From Lentinula raphanica (taxonomy: Eukaryota; Basidiomycota; Agaricomycetes; Agaricales; Omphalotaceae): DNA of 64,000 bases. Shown here piece after piece: positions 23,582 through 34,707 of this stretch; within the stretch, counting starts at the first letter, position 1; the number at the start of each line of letters is the position of its first letter. Position numbers and translations under genes: made by a program. The notes beneath the pieces are model-generated. The model saw only the letters and a program-made list of their open reading frames with translations, had not been told where the DNA came from and made no database searches. The stretch is from contig JANVFP010000015.1 in NCBI GenBank assembly GCA_027919835.1, positions 372,001 through 436,000 on the forward strand, written 5' to 3'.

Positions 23582-24632
23582 GCTATCGCGGGCTAGTTCT
23601 GTCTAGGTAAGAGTATAATTTTTGCTTGCGAACCACAATCTCTGATAGTGCTGCTCTATGAAGATCACAAATCTCTTGGGATGTCATTTCTGCTGCGAAT
23701 CAGAGATCGTTGGCCTTGCTCCAAACATATGTGATGTTTCCTATTCTCTATCTCTGTATCAACAATGCCTCATCGTTGCTTTATTTCCTTACTTGCTGCA
23801 AAACGAATAATATTCTATGTCATCCGCACCTGGGCCTATATCACGATCAAAATGGTTGCGCAAACCATCGTCCCGAACCTTTCTCCCTCCACGGGAAATG
23901 TTGCCTAGGAGTTAACAAAGGACAGGGCGAAAGTGAATGCATTAAGTCTCATGTTCTCTGCATCCGTGGTCACTCGATAGAACACTAATGATCACTTTCT
24001 GTTATGTATGGTGCTGTACCATATGTAGCCAACCCTGAGATGTGGATTTCGGGCCAAAATAATACTCTTCCTCAACGTTCGGTGCGTTTTTGGTCTAGTA
24101 CGATCACTACATCCTTGATCGTACATATTCAAAGTTGCAAGGAAGGTCGTATCATTGGCTGAAATCTTTCGGGGTGCGTCAGCGCTTCGATGCTTGTGAT
24201 TACTCTACGGTACGATCTGTTCTCAACTTCGCCTGTTCCCCTGGCCGCTGTTGATCGTACGAATCCGATTGTATCTGTTTACAAGGAATCGTTTTACTAT
24301 TTTCAGCATCCGTGATCTCATGAGGTGATACTGTACGCGCAAATGAATGAATAAAATCTCGACATTCCTTGAAACTTCACACAAAGAAGCACAAGGAATT
24401 CATAACCGGGGCGGGGAGAAACATAAGTATACTTGATTTCAAAGCACAGTCCACCACGATTATAAGGAAAACACAAGTCGCAGCTTCGGAAAGTGGGTAC
24501 AATATTGACCAATGACTACCCAATTTCCGACCTATACGGTAACAAATACGCCCACTTATCAACGATTATTAATTTAGGCGGTAAAGCCAGTGCCCATAAT
24601 CAGTCACAACATGACCTCTTTTCTTTTCCTTT
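23582..24632. other. 1-kb convergent spacer with repeated short palindromic motif
   Basis: I see no gene here; both flanking genes end toward it. It contains four copies of a GTACGATC half-site, two in each orientation (24098, 24116 reverse, 24210, 24252 reverse). The first pair forms a 9-bp perfect hairpin (24098-24124). The open frames in this stretch have no splice or domain support. Confidence 0.5.
24098..24124. repeat. 9-bp perfect inverted repeat (GTACGATCA) with 9-nt loop
   Basis: The arms at 24098-24106 and 24116-24124 are exact reverse complements. Additional single arms lie at 24210-24217 (8 of 9 bases) and 24252-24260 (reverse orientation). It sits between two convergent genes, so it may be a remnant of an element or a 3'-end structure; nothing decides between these. 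Confidence 0.5.
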
Positions 24633-25354
24633 CTAGTCTGTGTTAGGATATTCAAAATTCAAGGGTAGCTCGTGGTTCCTGGGGGCCGCAGGCTTTGGAT
24701 ATGTTCGAGTGATCAACGTTCGTTCGAGACTTTCGTTCTGCATGAGAACCATGAATAAGTTTTCCGGATCTTCATGGCGACAGAAAGAAATGGTTACTTA
24801 CTGCTCTTTGCAGTTCTAATAGCCTCAACTTAGTCTGCGAGGAATCGTATTGCAACCCGGCGACCATGCTCTATAAGTAATTAATCAGTCAACATCGTTG
24901 GCGAATAATCAAAGCGAACGACGACGCGGGGGACGTCATTCTCAAGGGCTCACCTTCGCTGTCTTCGAATTGAGGCCTTTGAAAGGCTCCAACGATTCGA
25001 AAGATACAGGCCAATACCCAAGGCTAGAAACTTCCGCGTTAAGGCGAAGGGGAAATATTACGACGGCCAAATCAGCATCACGAACCTCAACAACTGAGCG
25101 TGAAGTTGATCTACATGTGCTTCGAGAGATGCCATGTAGATGGTTCTTCTATGTGGTGCACCCAAGCTCGATCTGTCGTCATCGTTTAATGAGGGTCGAT
25201 CCAGTGACTACAGAGCTGGAAGAAAATCTCACAACTCGAACGGATTGAAGAGCGATTTTTCCAAGGCATGATTCCATATCTTGCGACGTTTACCTTCCTC
25301 TTTTTTAGCGTAGAGACGCGCATAGGGATGGCCGACGCTAGATCTGGACGATGC

Positions 25355-25385
<31 letters not shown>

Positions 25386-25600
25386 TTGCCCGCTCGAGGA
25401 CTAGGATGACGTTGGGTATACCTGCCTACTTCATATGACAGCGGCGGCGGATTGGCAGAAGCAACCAATGATGCTACGCGTTGGGATGGGGCTGTCTCAG
25501 GAAGGCAACCCTGAGACGGCTCAGTCTTAATTTGAGGGCAGGACGGAGGAACGAGAGAGTTGGACATGGTGGAGGAAGTGTCAGCGTAGTACGAGTTCAT
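24633..25600 (-). CDS. Unknown leucine-rich helical protein, paralogue A of a divergent pair
   Basis: The protein is about 200 residues. The start is taken at the ATG at 25600 (MNSYYADTSSTMSNSLVPP); the ATG 33 bp downstream is also possible. The N-terminal half is Ser/Pro-rich with a serine run encoded by a GCT-type microsatellite (about 25361-25383). Then come RLYAKKEEGKRRKIWNHALE and KSLFNPFEL. Spliced exons give SSLGAPHRRTIYMASLEAHV, DQLHAQLLRLGYWPVSFESL, EPFKGLNSKTAKSMVAGLQ and a leucine-rich helix SSQTKLRLLELQRA, with the stop at 24635-24633. The basic stretch followed by leucine-spaced helices resembles a bZIP-like or coiled-coil dimer, but I cannot name the family. The block LE-x2-V-x2-LH-x-QL to GL-x-S(K/R) is shared with the gene at 26530. 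I infer a regulatory or scaffold role only weakly. Confidence 0.72.
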
Positions 25601-26529
25601 GTTCAAGTTCAAGTGAGAACGGTGAGAGTACGAATTTAAAAAATTGAGTTTATATACCCAACTCTAATGCGGCGACATAGAAATTAGAATTATACCCGTG
25701 AGCAGGATCGGGATGTCAAGCTTTCAAAACGCTGGCGCCGGGGTTCTCGAAGTAAATTTTTGGGGGATTCTTTGACTGACTAGGCTTCTTATGATCCAGA
25801 GAAGTCGCTCACCGGAGCCTGAGTGTGAAGGAAAGGTAAGAAATACCGAGAGATAAGAAGAGATCCGGTGAGGACAATTAATGAAAACATTTTCATAAGA
25901 CGGTTACTCGATGGAGATATGACTGTTAAGATTGAGTACAGAATTTGGAAAATAGAAAATGAAGTTGAAGCTGAGGAGGGGGGGCTTCTTCTCCAGTAGC
26001 CGTCAAAAAAACTCGCACGATTCAAGCGCGTACTACTCAATCGATGTCCAGCCAGTCTTTCTTTCTACCGCCGAGCCTCTGTAAACAGTCAGCCAGTAAC
26101 TACTCCAATTCTCTCCAATTTCCTTCACCAGATTTTCATTCAACCATTCTGGTAAAACCATGCAAGTACGTGGATCAAATAGTTTCTTGACGACAGATTT
26201 TGTATATTGCCCTTGACTATCTGATCATCAGTCTCTAGAGAAGAGGAAGATAAACCTCTTACTGGTCTCGCAACCGAATTGAGATTACTGAATCGGCAAA
26301 TCTTGCATTTAGCCCTGTTGTAATTATGAGAACTTCTCTCCACTGACAGTATACAGACGGTAGGACCAGGAACTTGCCATTTATTCTCTATTTCTTTCGG
26401 CCTTTATCCATATTTTTTATATGTAATCTTTCGTCCTATAATGATCCTTCGCGGCAATTATTTTTTGGCGCTCTTTATATTCTCCTCTTCCTTTCCCAAA
26501 TCTCCAAAGTTGGACCCACAATCGAAACC
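25601..26529. other. Shared 930-bp spacer between divergent paralogues
   Basis: This is the promoter region for both paralogues (A leftward, B rightward). AT-rich tracts occur at 25629-25660 and T-rich sequence upstream of B. I see no gene of its own; minus-strand open frames at 25789-26040 and 26140-26343 have no domain or splice support. Confidence 0.5.
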
Positions 26530-28041
26530 ATGTTGAACGACGACAACCTCTATGTAAGTCGAATCCCTTCGCGATCTCTGATCTGCTGATTTATTCCTTT
26601 CATCGTTCTAGTCTTACAACTACCAGTCGCCATCGAGCAGCGACAGTTCCTACTCATCAACCCAATCCGCCTTTCAGTCTTATCCCATGTTCCCTGCCAC
26701 CACGCGTGACTGCTTGGGATCCGTATGGGCTCCTCACTACCAACATGTTTTGGAGCAGCGAGAATTTGATTCGCACCAGGACCGCCCTGACGATCACCCT
26801 TCACACCAGCCTCAGACGATGAGTGACTGGGAGGGCGGTACCCCAATTTATTCATTTCCTCGACAAGACGATGCCTTGGTGCAGTATCAGGATTGTCATA
26901 GCCTCCCTCTCCATGCTCCGATCCCGCTTCCTGGACCGCCGCCTATCCTTTTCTCTAACATAGATTCAGAAAACATCAACGATTCTGTGCAGGCACCACA
27001 TGCGAGCCAGCCATTTTCCTCTCGGGCCTGTCTCAGTACAGTCATTACCCCCGAAGCTACTGAAGTTCAGGTAGATCAAAGCCCTATCATCGACTCGCCT
27101 GTTAGTGCGCCTCCACAGATGGAGTCCTTCATGAATACTTTCAGCGTCAAGCCTCCCGCCCAAGTAACTTTTCCGACTCCATGCGAACTCCTCAACGAGC
27201 TTGGTATCGGAAATGATTCTAACAACGGTGTTAGTCCTGGATCCTTGTCGGACTCTAGCTCGACTCCAGAAACATCCGGGTCCTCTGCCACCGCGTCTTC
27301 ATCCAAACCCAATACAAAAGTCTCGAACTTGCGTCCTCCTGAACCGTAAGATTTTTTTTCATTTGGTGTGATAAGGTGAAAACTCATCTACATACCGTGT
27401 GCTTTGTAGCGAAACGATTACGTCTCACGAAAAGAAAAGGCAATACTTGGAATGTCTGGAGCAGTATGTTCTATATCTGCACGAACAGTTGAGGCTTGTC
27501 GGTGCCCAACCTGTCCCTATCGAACGCTTTTCCACTTATCGTGGATTGAGTAGTCGTTCAATCCGGGTATGTGAATGTTTTCTGTTGATCACACTTCTCG
27601 AAACCTGGTCACTTGTTTCCTGAATTTCTGACACACACACATAGACCATGCTCGTACATATGGAAAATTCAACGGCAAAACTAAACGCCAAAACCCAAAC
27701 TGAGGAACAGCGTGTGTGTAGAGATATCCGTTGTTGTATCGGACAAGTCACAGAATAAGCTGATGTCCTGTGTTATTCAATAGTTCCTTGCTCTCCGAGA
27801 GGCGTATATTCGTCAAGACGGAGGGAGTCTCTCAGATCCTTACGCCGCAGCTTCCGTCGAAACAGGAGAATATTATTCCAACAATGTACATTTCCACACT
27901 CGCCCTACCCTGAATGTTGCTGCATCCGATAGTCGCATGACCACTCATTCTAGCAATGCTTTCGACAGTCCAATCTCACCTACAGAACCTCAGCATATGT
28001 TACAACCGTTTGGACAGGATTCGACTCCTTCAATGCCTTGA
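26530..28041 (+). CDS. Unknown leucine-rich helical protein, paralogue B of a divergent pair
   Basis: ATG 26530 opens a tiny exon MLNDDNLY that is spliced to SYNYQSPSSSDSSYSS. A long Pro/Ser/Gln-rich, probably disordered N-terminus follows. A conserved core begins at HEKKRQYLECLEQYVLYLHE, continues QLRLVGAQPVPIERFSTYRG, LSSRSIR, and after an intron TMLVHMENSTAKLNAKTQTE and FLALREAYIRQDGG. The C-terminus is variable, ending PFGQDSTPSMP with a TGA at 28039-28041. The core aligns with paralogue A: LE-x2-V-x2-LH-x-QL-x3-G-x2-PV-x2-E, then (F/Y)(K/R)GL-x-S, then M(V/L). The pattern is of two helices joined by a conserved loop, with a basic patch before the first. No named family recognised. Four introns; convergent with PIL1. 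Confidence 0.75.
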
Positions 28042-28458
28042 TAATATTAGCGGCGTCAAAGACAGTATGGTATTCGTCAAATTTTTGCCTCCCTTCTGCC
28101 AATGTGTAGTATGTTTATCCCCTCCATCTGCCTTCATCCTTGTATTCTTAATGGAAAAGTTGATTTTTGTGTTCGAAAATGTTAATGTATATAGATAGCC
28201 GCCGTGATTAGTGACTTCTTTCACTGCACAATTTTGCACAATTTTTTCTCGTTGACTATGATTCCGAACATGTATCGTATCTTCTGGTAATAAGACAAAT
28301 TGTAGTACATAGTAACAAGTCCTTATTCAACGTACAAATATTCTGCATATGATAACTGGGTCTTTGAGATGGACAAGACATTTGAGGAATCAATGGAAGC
28401 GCAGTGGGTAAACTCAACCTTTGAAGGATCAAACCCTCCAATGCTTAATTCTATGTAG
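28042..28458. other. Convergent spacer between paralogue B and PIL1
   Basis: The spacer is AT-rich 3' flank for both genes. No gene or structured element seen. Confidence 0.5.
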
Positions 28459-30325
28459 TTATACATCTTGATAGGGAGGGAGTTCATCATCGTCCTCCTT
28501 CTTCGACGATTCGGCACCGGCCGACGCACTGGGTTCCTGTCCACCAGATCTCAACAGCCTCTCCCTCTCCTCACGCTCAAGTCTCTTCTTCTCGTCCTCG
28601 GCACTCTCATAGTGTGGCGCAGAAGCCGTTGTCGACGCTGTCGCTGCTCTCCCTGCTTGCGAGTACTCTGTAGCCAATCGTCGTTTTTCCTCCTCAGCAC
28701 TTTCGTACTTGGGCCCGTTCGTACCAGTGGCCGTAGTCGTAGTCGTGCCTAGGGCACCGAAGCTTTGGTTGGGTGGAACGTCACCGGAGGGGAGACCTCC
28801 GCTCCGAGGACCAGCCGTGGGAGAGGCAGCTTTGACGTCGCGGAGTGAGCCACTGGCAGGACCAGGGCCGGACTCGCTAGCGAGAACCGGGACACCCGTC
28901 TCTGCGATCGTGGGGGTGTCACTAATTGAAGGAAGAGTGGAAGACTTTATGACGTCTGGAGATGTGATGGGCATAGAAGAAGTGCTCGAGGGAGTGGCAC
29001 TCGAATTAGTCGACGACACAGGGATAGGCGCAGGGGAGAGGTTTAGCGCGGCAGGATTGATAGGAGGAGACTGGGCTTTGGTCGGCGGAGAGGATGAGTC
29101 GGTTGAGATTTTGTTGAGCGGGACAGCGGTAGGCGCGGGAAGAATCTTTGCTCCGGAAGGAGGCGTAATAGGGACATTAGATTGAGTGGTCTCAGAGCTG
29201 ATACTCGACAGCTCGCTAGCATGACTTTCGCCGAAGCTTCGAGTGTCAGATCGACTAAGATCTGAGCCTGCCGATTGAGGTGGGAGGTTAATATGCCCAG
29301 TCTTGTAATTGTCAAGTGCTCGCTGTAAAGAAGCGCGTGCGGCACCGGTGGCCTGAGCACCTGTATAAGGGGATTCTGAAGATGGGGGGAGCGTTGGTAG
29401 CGCAGTGATGACTGGATACGCCGCCTGGGACAAAAGGACAAGCTTTTCACCATACTGTATTACCGAGTTCATAATCAGTATTGATTACAGTATAATTGAC
29501 ACAGGTTCTTACCTCACGGATGGCCTCCCATTTAAGCTGCTCACTTTCACGTACACCCTTTCGCTTCAACAGTTCGATTTCCTTCTCTTGAGGCACATCA
29601 TCGGCCTCTGCTTTCCTGATCTGCTCTTTCAGCTCAGCGATTTTCTTCTCCATACCTTTCTGGTTATCATGCTCGAGTCGAGCGAGTTGTTGATGTAGGG
29701 CTGCGCGAGCATTACGTCGCGGTGCTAGAGCATTCTCCGCATCTCGCAGATGTTTCAAAGGTGAGCGGGCAGCATCTAGCCTAACGGCCAAGGTACCAGC
29801 TAACGATCCAGAAACGAAATTGAGGTAGGCCAGTCTATCAGTTACTGGATCGAGAGAGTGATAAGTAATGGTGATCGCCAACTATGCTGGAATGTGACTT
29901 ACCATCCTTCAAGTCAACATCTTCGCCTTGACCCCAAGTGTAGAGCTCCTTACTCTGAGCCTTCTGGTCACGCGAAAGGCTATCCAAGTCGATCGCAACA
30001 CCCTTTGCCGTAGTGATTATCTTTTGGACTGCTGTAGTGCTTGAACTTTATAATCGATGGCTCTGTTGTCAGCGCAAAGTAATCTGCAAAGTAGGTTGAA
30101 GGTCACTTACCCATATTGTTGACCAAAAGTCCGAAGCTGGTGCTGAATGGCCTCTAGGGTAGGATTCTTATGACCGACGCCACCCGCGTAGCCTTGGGCG
30201 GCAGTATTCGCTGTAGGTTGAGCACTGGAATCTGGAGAGTTTGGCCTATGACTGCCTGGGATATGTTCAGCTATGGCTGCTTGAGCTTTGTCTGCAAAAG
30301 AAGAGATAAATCCTGGGACAGGCAT
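28459..30325 (-). CDS. PIL1: Eisosome core component (PIL1/LSP1 family)
   Basis: PIL1 proteins form BAR-domain scaffolds that bend the plasma membrane at eisosomes. ATG at 30325 starts MPVPGFISSFADKAQAAIAE. After splicing it continues KNPTLEAIQHQLRTFGQQYG, then VQKIITTAKGVAIDLDSLSR, then DQKAQSKELYTWGQGEDVDL, VTDRLAYLNFVSGSLAG, a long amphipathic helix RDAENALAPRRNARAALHQQ, EKKIAELKEQIRKAEADDVP and YGEKLVLLSQAAYPVITALP. This order (helical BAR core ending in E-K-L-x-L) is that of the PIL1 domain. The last third is Ser/Pro/Thr-rich and disordered with a repeated motif HYESAEDEKKRLE/KYESAEEEKRRLA, ending ELPPYQDV. The basidiomycete branch is divergent from yeast Pil1 in length and tail. It lies upstream-to-downstream behind eIF4E on the same strand. 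Confidence 0.85.
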
Positions 30326-30559
30326 GATGATAGCTGTGAAAAGAGAGTGGTTTCTTTTGAACAAATGAGTCTGCGCGCGCACCGCAGCTTTTGATTGTAG
30401 ACGGATGACATCATAAGCCGAAAGCTGTGCATCTTTTGCAGTGCTCTTAACTTTTCGCTCAAAGCTTTTACAGGATTTCAATAATAATAAGTATGCGATG
30501 TAATAAAGAAGAGCATGAAAGAAAAGAGCAATAAGCGACAAGACAACTTCTCCAGCATT

Positions 30560-31697
30560 TCAAATCGTGATCTTCTTCGACTTCCCTTTCTTCTCAGAAT
30601 CTTTGTGCGAAACGAACTCGACATCGGTAGCTAACGGTCCTGCCAGCTTTGCACTTTCCCCATACCCCAGTACATTTACCTTAAAATGGCGGCCGACGCC
30701 CTCGATTCGTTCTCTAAGCGCATCATCGTCTGGACCAGGAGCGAGTCTGGTCCATATCGAGATTCTGTAGAATTGCGGGCGTGTTGAGACAACGACACCC
30801 GTGATGAGTGAATTTGGAGGAGATCCTGAAGGGTCCATGGTTGTGAGTGATGGATCGAACGTCTCTCCGATCGCAGCCAACATCTGTGGTAAGAAGGAAT
30901 CAATGTCCAGATACGGAACGGTTTTCAATCGAACATACGGTGTACAACCACATCTTGTCTACGTTCCCCTTGTTCTTGTCTTTTGGAAGCTGGATGCTCC
31001 ATTTTCCCCCATACTTGTTAGCATCGTCCTCCCACGCAGGAATGATTCCTTCCTGTGTAGATGTTCCAGGATTAAATAAGAGATTGCCGAAAAGTAGCAC
31101 AAGGCACGATAGGCAAACCTTGAAGAGATAGTAATTCGCTTTTTGAGGCAACGATGATGGAGGAATGATATTGTTATAGAGTCTGCAAAGCCATCCACCG
31201 CCGTTAGATCGGTGCACATGAAATTATGCTATGACCACACGACATACCCCCAAAACTCTTCCACGCTGTCGAAGCTGATGACACGCTTGATATCCTCCAT
31301 CCAACCCTGTGCGGCGGCCACACCGGGTGTTTGAGGAATAGGTCCAGGCGTTTGAGGTACTGCAGATATCGGAGTCTGGGGTAGATTGCGATTCTTGGTC
31401 ATGGGCGAATCAAACCATAACGTCCAGGGAGAGTACAGAGGGTGCTATAGATGTCGTTTTCCGTATGAGACTCGAAGGAGTAGTAAGATGGAATGCTAGA
31501 TGACACACCTTGACGTTGAAATTTTTGGAATCGCTGAACACTGTCCGGATGCCCTCCGCCTGGGCTTCCATGTTTACCTCCTGAATTTCACCTAGCTCAG
31601 CAGATTCAACGCCATCAGGTACGTTGTTATCAGCCAAAGCAGCATTGAGCGCAGCTCTACTAGCTGCAAGAGCAGAACCAGTCAAGGTAGAGGCCAT
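30560..31697 (-). CDS. Translation initiation factor eIF4E (mRNA cap-binding)
   Basis: eIF4E binds the 7-methylguanosine cap and recruits eIF4G. The chosen ATG at 31697 gives MASTLTGSALAASRAALNAA, a variable N-terminus; an upstream in-frame ATG also exists. The conserved fold reads NFNVKHPLYSPWTLWFDSP, WMEDIKRVISFDSVEEFWGL, YNNIIPPSSLPQKANYYLFK, EGIIPAWEDDANKYGGKWSI and KMWLYTMLAAIGETFD. The cap-stacking tryptophans are present in the positions expected for W56 and W102 (WTLWF, PAWED), and W166 is in the C-terminal part (ISIWTR). The C-terminus VEFVSHKDSEKKGKSKKITI is basic. It has four or five short introns and about 260 residues. It is head-to-head with the MTM1 carrier (325 bp). Confidence 0.95.
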
Positions 31698-32022
31698 TGT
31701 CGATAATGCAGGGTAAAGGTTTATGCGTTGCGTATGAGAGAGGGAAAAGAGTCGATAGGAAGGTGATTTTGTGGTCAACACTATATACTGAGTCGATAAA
31801 GTGAGATCCTAAGATGAGGATATAAGCAGAGAGAATAGGATATATGAGAAAGAGGAGATTTTGAGAGGGCGCTACAAGTTATTAGGTGAAGAAATTATTT
31901 TTTCTTCGGATGAGGTGTTTTGAGGCCCGGTCAGTCCGCCGAGATGCCGAGCTTACTTGCTCCGAAATTTCTAGCAGAGTCATGACTTGTCTCACTATTT
32001 CTTCTTCCTAGTCCTCAAGCTC
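31698..32022. other. Bidirectional promoter between eIF4E and MTM1
   Basis: This 325-bp spacer separates two divergent starts. An AT-rich segment lies around 31790-31900. No motif that I can name. Confidence 0.4.
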
Positions 32023-33183
32023 ATGCATGAATCTTATGCAAAACTTGCAGGCGCCGCAACGGGGTCAACCATGACCGCCTTGACGAGTACAGACATTTCT
32101 TCCGCACCATCTGCACAATACTTACTGTCAACATAGTGACTCCATTCGATGTCGTCAAGACAAGGTTACAGACCCAAAAACCGGTAGAACGACCTCTGAT
32201 CTTTCCTCGACCGCCTCCAAACTCATGCTGTCAGCCTTCTGGAAAACCCTGTGTGCGTAACATGTCATCCCTGGCTCAGCCGTTGGCGGAGGAAGAACTC
32301 GTATGTGTCTGGGAAAACGGAATGTTTCGGGCAGAACGCGTGAATGGTTTCTCAGACGCCATAAGACATGTGTGGAGAGCGGAAGGAGTTCGCGGGCTTT
32401 GGAAGGGTGCAGGTACTACGCTGTGAGCTCGTTCACTCAATCAACCTTTTGTCTTTAACTCAATCTTGTATGCAGACTCATTGGTGTACCTTCTTCAACG
32501 TCATATATGTTGACATACGACCATCTATTAAAGGTCTCATTACCACCTCTCCTGCCTGAGCCTGTAGTACCTCTCATAGCTGGAGTCCTTGCACGAGGAG
32601 TTATATCATCTGTCGCTTCACCTTTGGAAATGATACGGACCAATTTACAGTCAACGCCGCCATCTCCAAGTAACCCTCACACCCTTCGTTCCGTTATTGC
32701 CTCAATACGCGGTCTTGTCCGGGCACAAGGAATACCGGTGCTTTACCGAGGTCTTGGTGCCACCCTATGGCGAGATATACCATTCTCAGGGCTATATTGG
32801 GCGACATACGAATCTCTGAAGAAATCTTTTGCACGACAAGGCCATCAAGGTGCTTGGGTCGCCTTCGTGAGTGGAGCCCTAAGTGGTTCCGCGGCCGCAT
32901 TAATGACATCCCCCATGGATGTTATCAAAACTCGACGACAAGCCCTCGTCATGTCTGGATCCACTAGTCAGATAACAGCTACGCTTCCGTTGGTGAGGCA
33001 TATCGTCCAGTCCGAGGGTGTGAATGCGCTTTACGCTGGTCTTGCGCCGCGTATAGCTAAAATTGCACCGGCTTGTGGAATTATGATTGCATGTTTTGAG
33101 GTATGTCATTCTTCCGAACTTTCCGTTCGTTGCTGACGGAAAACTCAAAGGGAGTCGGAAGACTGCTTTCCGACCATTCATGA
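32023..33183 (+). CDS. MTM1: Mitochondrial carrier, MTM1/SLC25A39-40 type
   Basis: This is a member of the mitochondrial carrier family. Three repeats are visible, each with the P-x-(D/E)-x-x-(K/R) signature: VTPFDVVKTRLQTQ, SPLEMIRTNLQS and TSPMDVIKTRRQAL. Between the first signature and the next helix is a Cys-bearing insert (SCCQPSGKPCVRNM) typical of MTM1/SLC25A39. Each repeat ends in the F/Y-x-G-x-x-x-x-x motif (GLWKGAGTTLL, VLYRGLGATLWRD, ALYAGLAPRIAKI). Starting at ATG 32023 (MHESYAKLAGAATGSTMTAL) the first intron joins to TPFDVV. MTM1 homologues take part in mitochondrial manganese/glutathione or iron-sulfur homeostasis. The upstream start could be earlier. The C-terminus is spliced to GVGRLLSDHS with a TGA at 33181-33183. 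Confidence 0.88.
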
Positions 33184-33354
33184 AAATAGCATTAGACGAT
33201 ATCGGTCCATTAGAGAATTACTTAGTAATTATATCCCCTTTACAGTTACTCACTTGTACCAAACTCACGTATAAACTCGCGTATATTCCGTTTGCATGGC
33301 ATATCCTTATGGCTTTGCATATGTAAATCCGTCCATTGACCCAGTACATCAGGC

Positions 33355-34446
33355 TCATCCTAAACGATGCATTTGTCTAGAAGCCTTCGAAAGCTTGTCC
33401 CCTACACGATCAACATCATTTGTGAGACCGTCGAGTACAGCGATCTGTTCGTTGATTTCAGTATTAATCGCCTGTCCGAGGTTCTTCTGTCGACTGAGAA
33501 TGGTCGTGAGCTGTGCCAGTTGGTTATCCTGTTGCTGCATCTGAGTCTGCTGTAAGCCGAACAGACCAAGGTCGTCTAATGGTCTAGTCACTTCCGTCTC
33601 CTGAGGCTTCGACGGCTGGCCGAAAACTCGTGTGACACGAGTAAAAGCATTCGTAGGACCTAGTAGTGCCTCTCTATCCGAAACCGAGGCAGGATTCATC
33701 GAGGAAGGAGAATAAGGCGCACTGGGATCTGTGCCGGAACGGTTGAACTGGCGAGCGACAGTGACCATCTTTCCCAGTTTCTCGCAGTCATCCTGTAGTC
33801 GAGCAACCATATCCGTCCGTCTCTGCAATTCCCCTTCACTCATCCCATCCATTGCCAGATCATGCAACCCCTTTCCCAACGTCCCTATCCTAGCTAACAC
33901 ACCTGCTAGTTTCTGTTTGGCACTGACGTTGGACTTGTGAGAGGCACTGACGTCGCCTTGGTCAGATAATGCTTCTCGTTTGTTGATATCTGCTCGAACA
34001 TCTCGTAGCTTGTTCTGTAGCTCTTGATGCTCGTCTAGCCAAGATGTGAGTGTGAATTGCGTCGGTGGACCGCCAACAACGCCAGCTTGTCGACCTATGG
34101 GTATACCTAGAAACTGCTTGAATGCAAAGGCTTCTCTCCATTTATCCTCCTTCGCACTGATGATCGCCCGCAAGTATGCCTCGAGTCCAGTCTTCCGCTC
34201 TTCTAGTAGTGCAGGGTCGTTATGAGATCGTAAGATGGAATATTTATGTTTGGGAGGGAGTGAAGCTGGAGGTGGAGAACCTGTCTCTTTGACGAGTTCG
34301 ACGTGAAGATCGTCGAATTCAGAGTAACGTCTCCAGATGGACCATGAACGAACATGACCCCGGATGTCTATCTGGTAAACGGTGTGGGCTTTGGGCTCTA
34401 GACGTTCTTGAGAGCCACTGATGTGCACCGTTTGAATGGCCGTCAT
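33355..34446 (-). CDS. VAM7: Vacuolar SNARE with PX domain (Vam7 type)
   Basis: This is an intronless 363-residue protein. Residues 1-115 form a PX domain (MTAIQTVHISGSQERL, WRRYSEFDDLHVEL with the PI3P-binding Arg-Arg-Tyr, ASLPPKHKYSIL, ERKTGLEAYLRAIISAKEDK). A helical linker with leucine-rich segments follows. The last 60 residues form a Qc-SNARE coiled coil: QQTQMQQQDNQLAQLTTILS, RQKNLGQAINTEINEQIAVL (zero-layer Gln) and DGLTNDVDRVGDKLSKA. There is no C-terminal transmembrane helix, as in Vam7, which relies on PX binding to PI3P at the vacuole. Its 5' end faces the deaminase-like gene across about 260 bp. Confidence 0.92.
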   Translation of the reverse strand: MTAIQTVHISGSQERLEPKAHTVYQIDIRGHVRSWSIWRRYSEFDDLHVELVKETGSPPPASLPPKHKYSILRSHNDPALLEERKTGLEAYLRAIISAKEDKWREAFAFKQFLGIPIGRQAGVVGGPPTQFTLTSWLDEHQELQNKLRDVRADINKREALSDQGDVSASHKSNVSAKQKLAGVLARIGTLGKGLHDLAMDGMSEGELQRRTDMVARLQDDCEKLGKMVTVARQFNRSGTDPSAPYSPSSMNPASVSDREALLGPTNAFTRVTRVFGQPSKPQETEVTRPLDDLGLFGLQQTQMQQQDNQLAQLTTILSRQKNLGQAINTEINEQIAVLDGLTNDVDRVGDKLSKASRQMHRLG

Positions 34447-34707
34447 GAAGGGGAGAGAAATGCCGAAGTCATGTGCACACCACCATCATCTTGATTCCCG
34501 ACTTCCCTTTTTCGAGAACATTAAACAGTGAACCACGGTCCACCAGGAGACGACTACATAGCCAGGCTACCACGATGAACGCTGATTTACGCTCACAATT
34601 CCAGAGTCATCGAGGACGACTCTCTCAACGATGTCAGCAATGCATGTTCCGCTTTCCAATCACAATTACTTAGGTAAAGAAACAGATCTCTAACGATAAT
34701 CTTCTAG

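Noticed and set aside
25360..25385. Trinucleotide (GCT-type) run as a candidate regulatory repeat
   Set aside because: It lies in the coding exon of paralogue A and simply encodes a serine run; a coding microsatellite explains it.
34556..34677. Short plus-strand frame between VAM7 and the deaminase as a separate gene
   Set aside because: Only about 40 codons, no domain; more likely 5'UTR or an extra deaminase exon.
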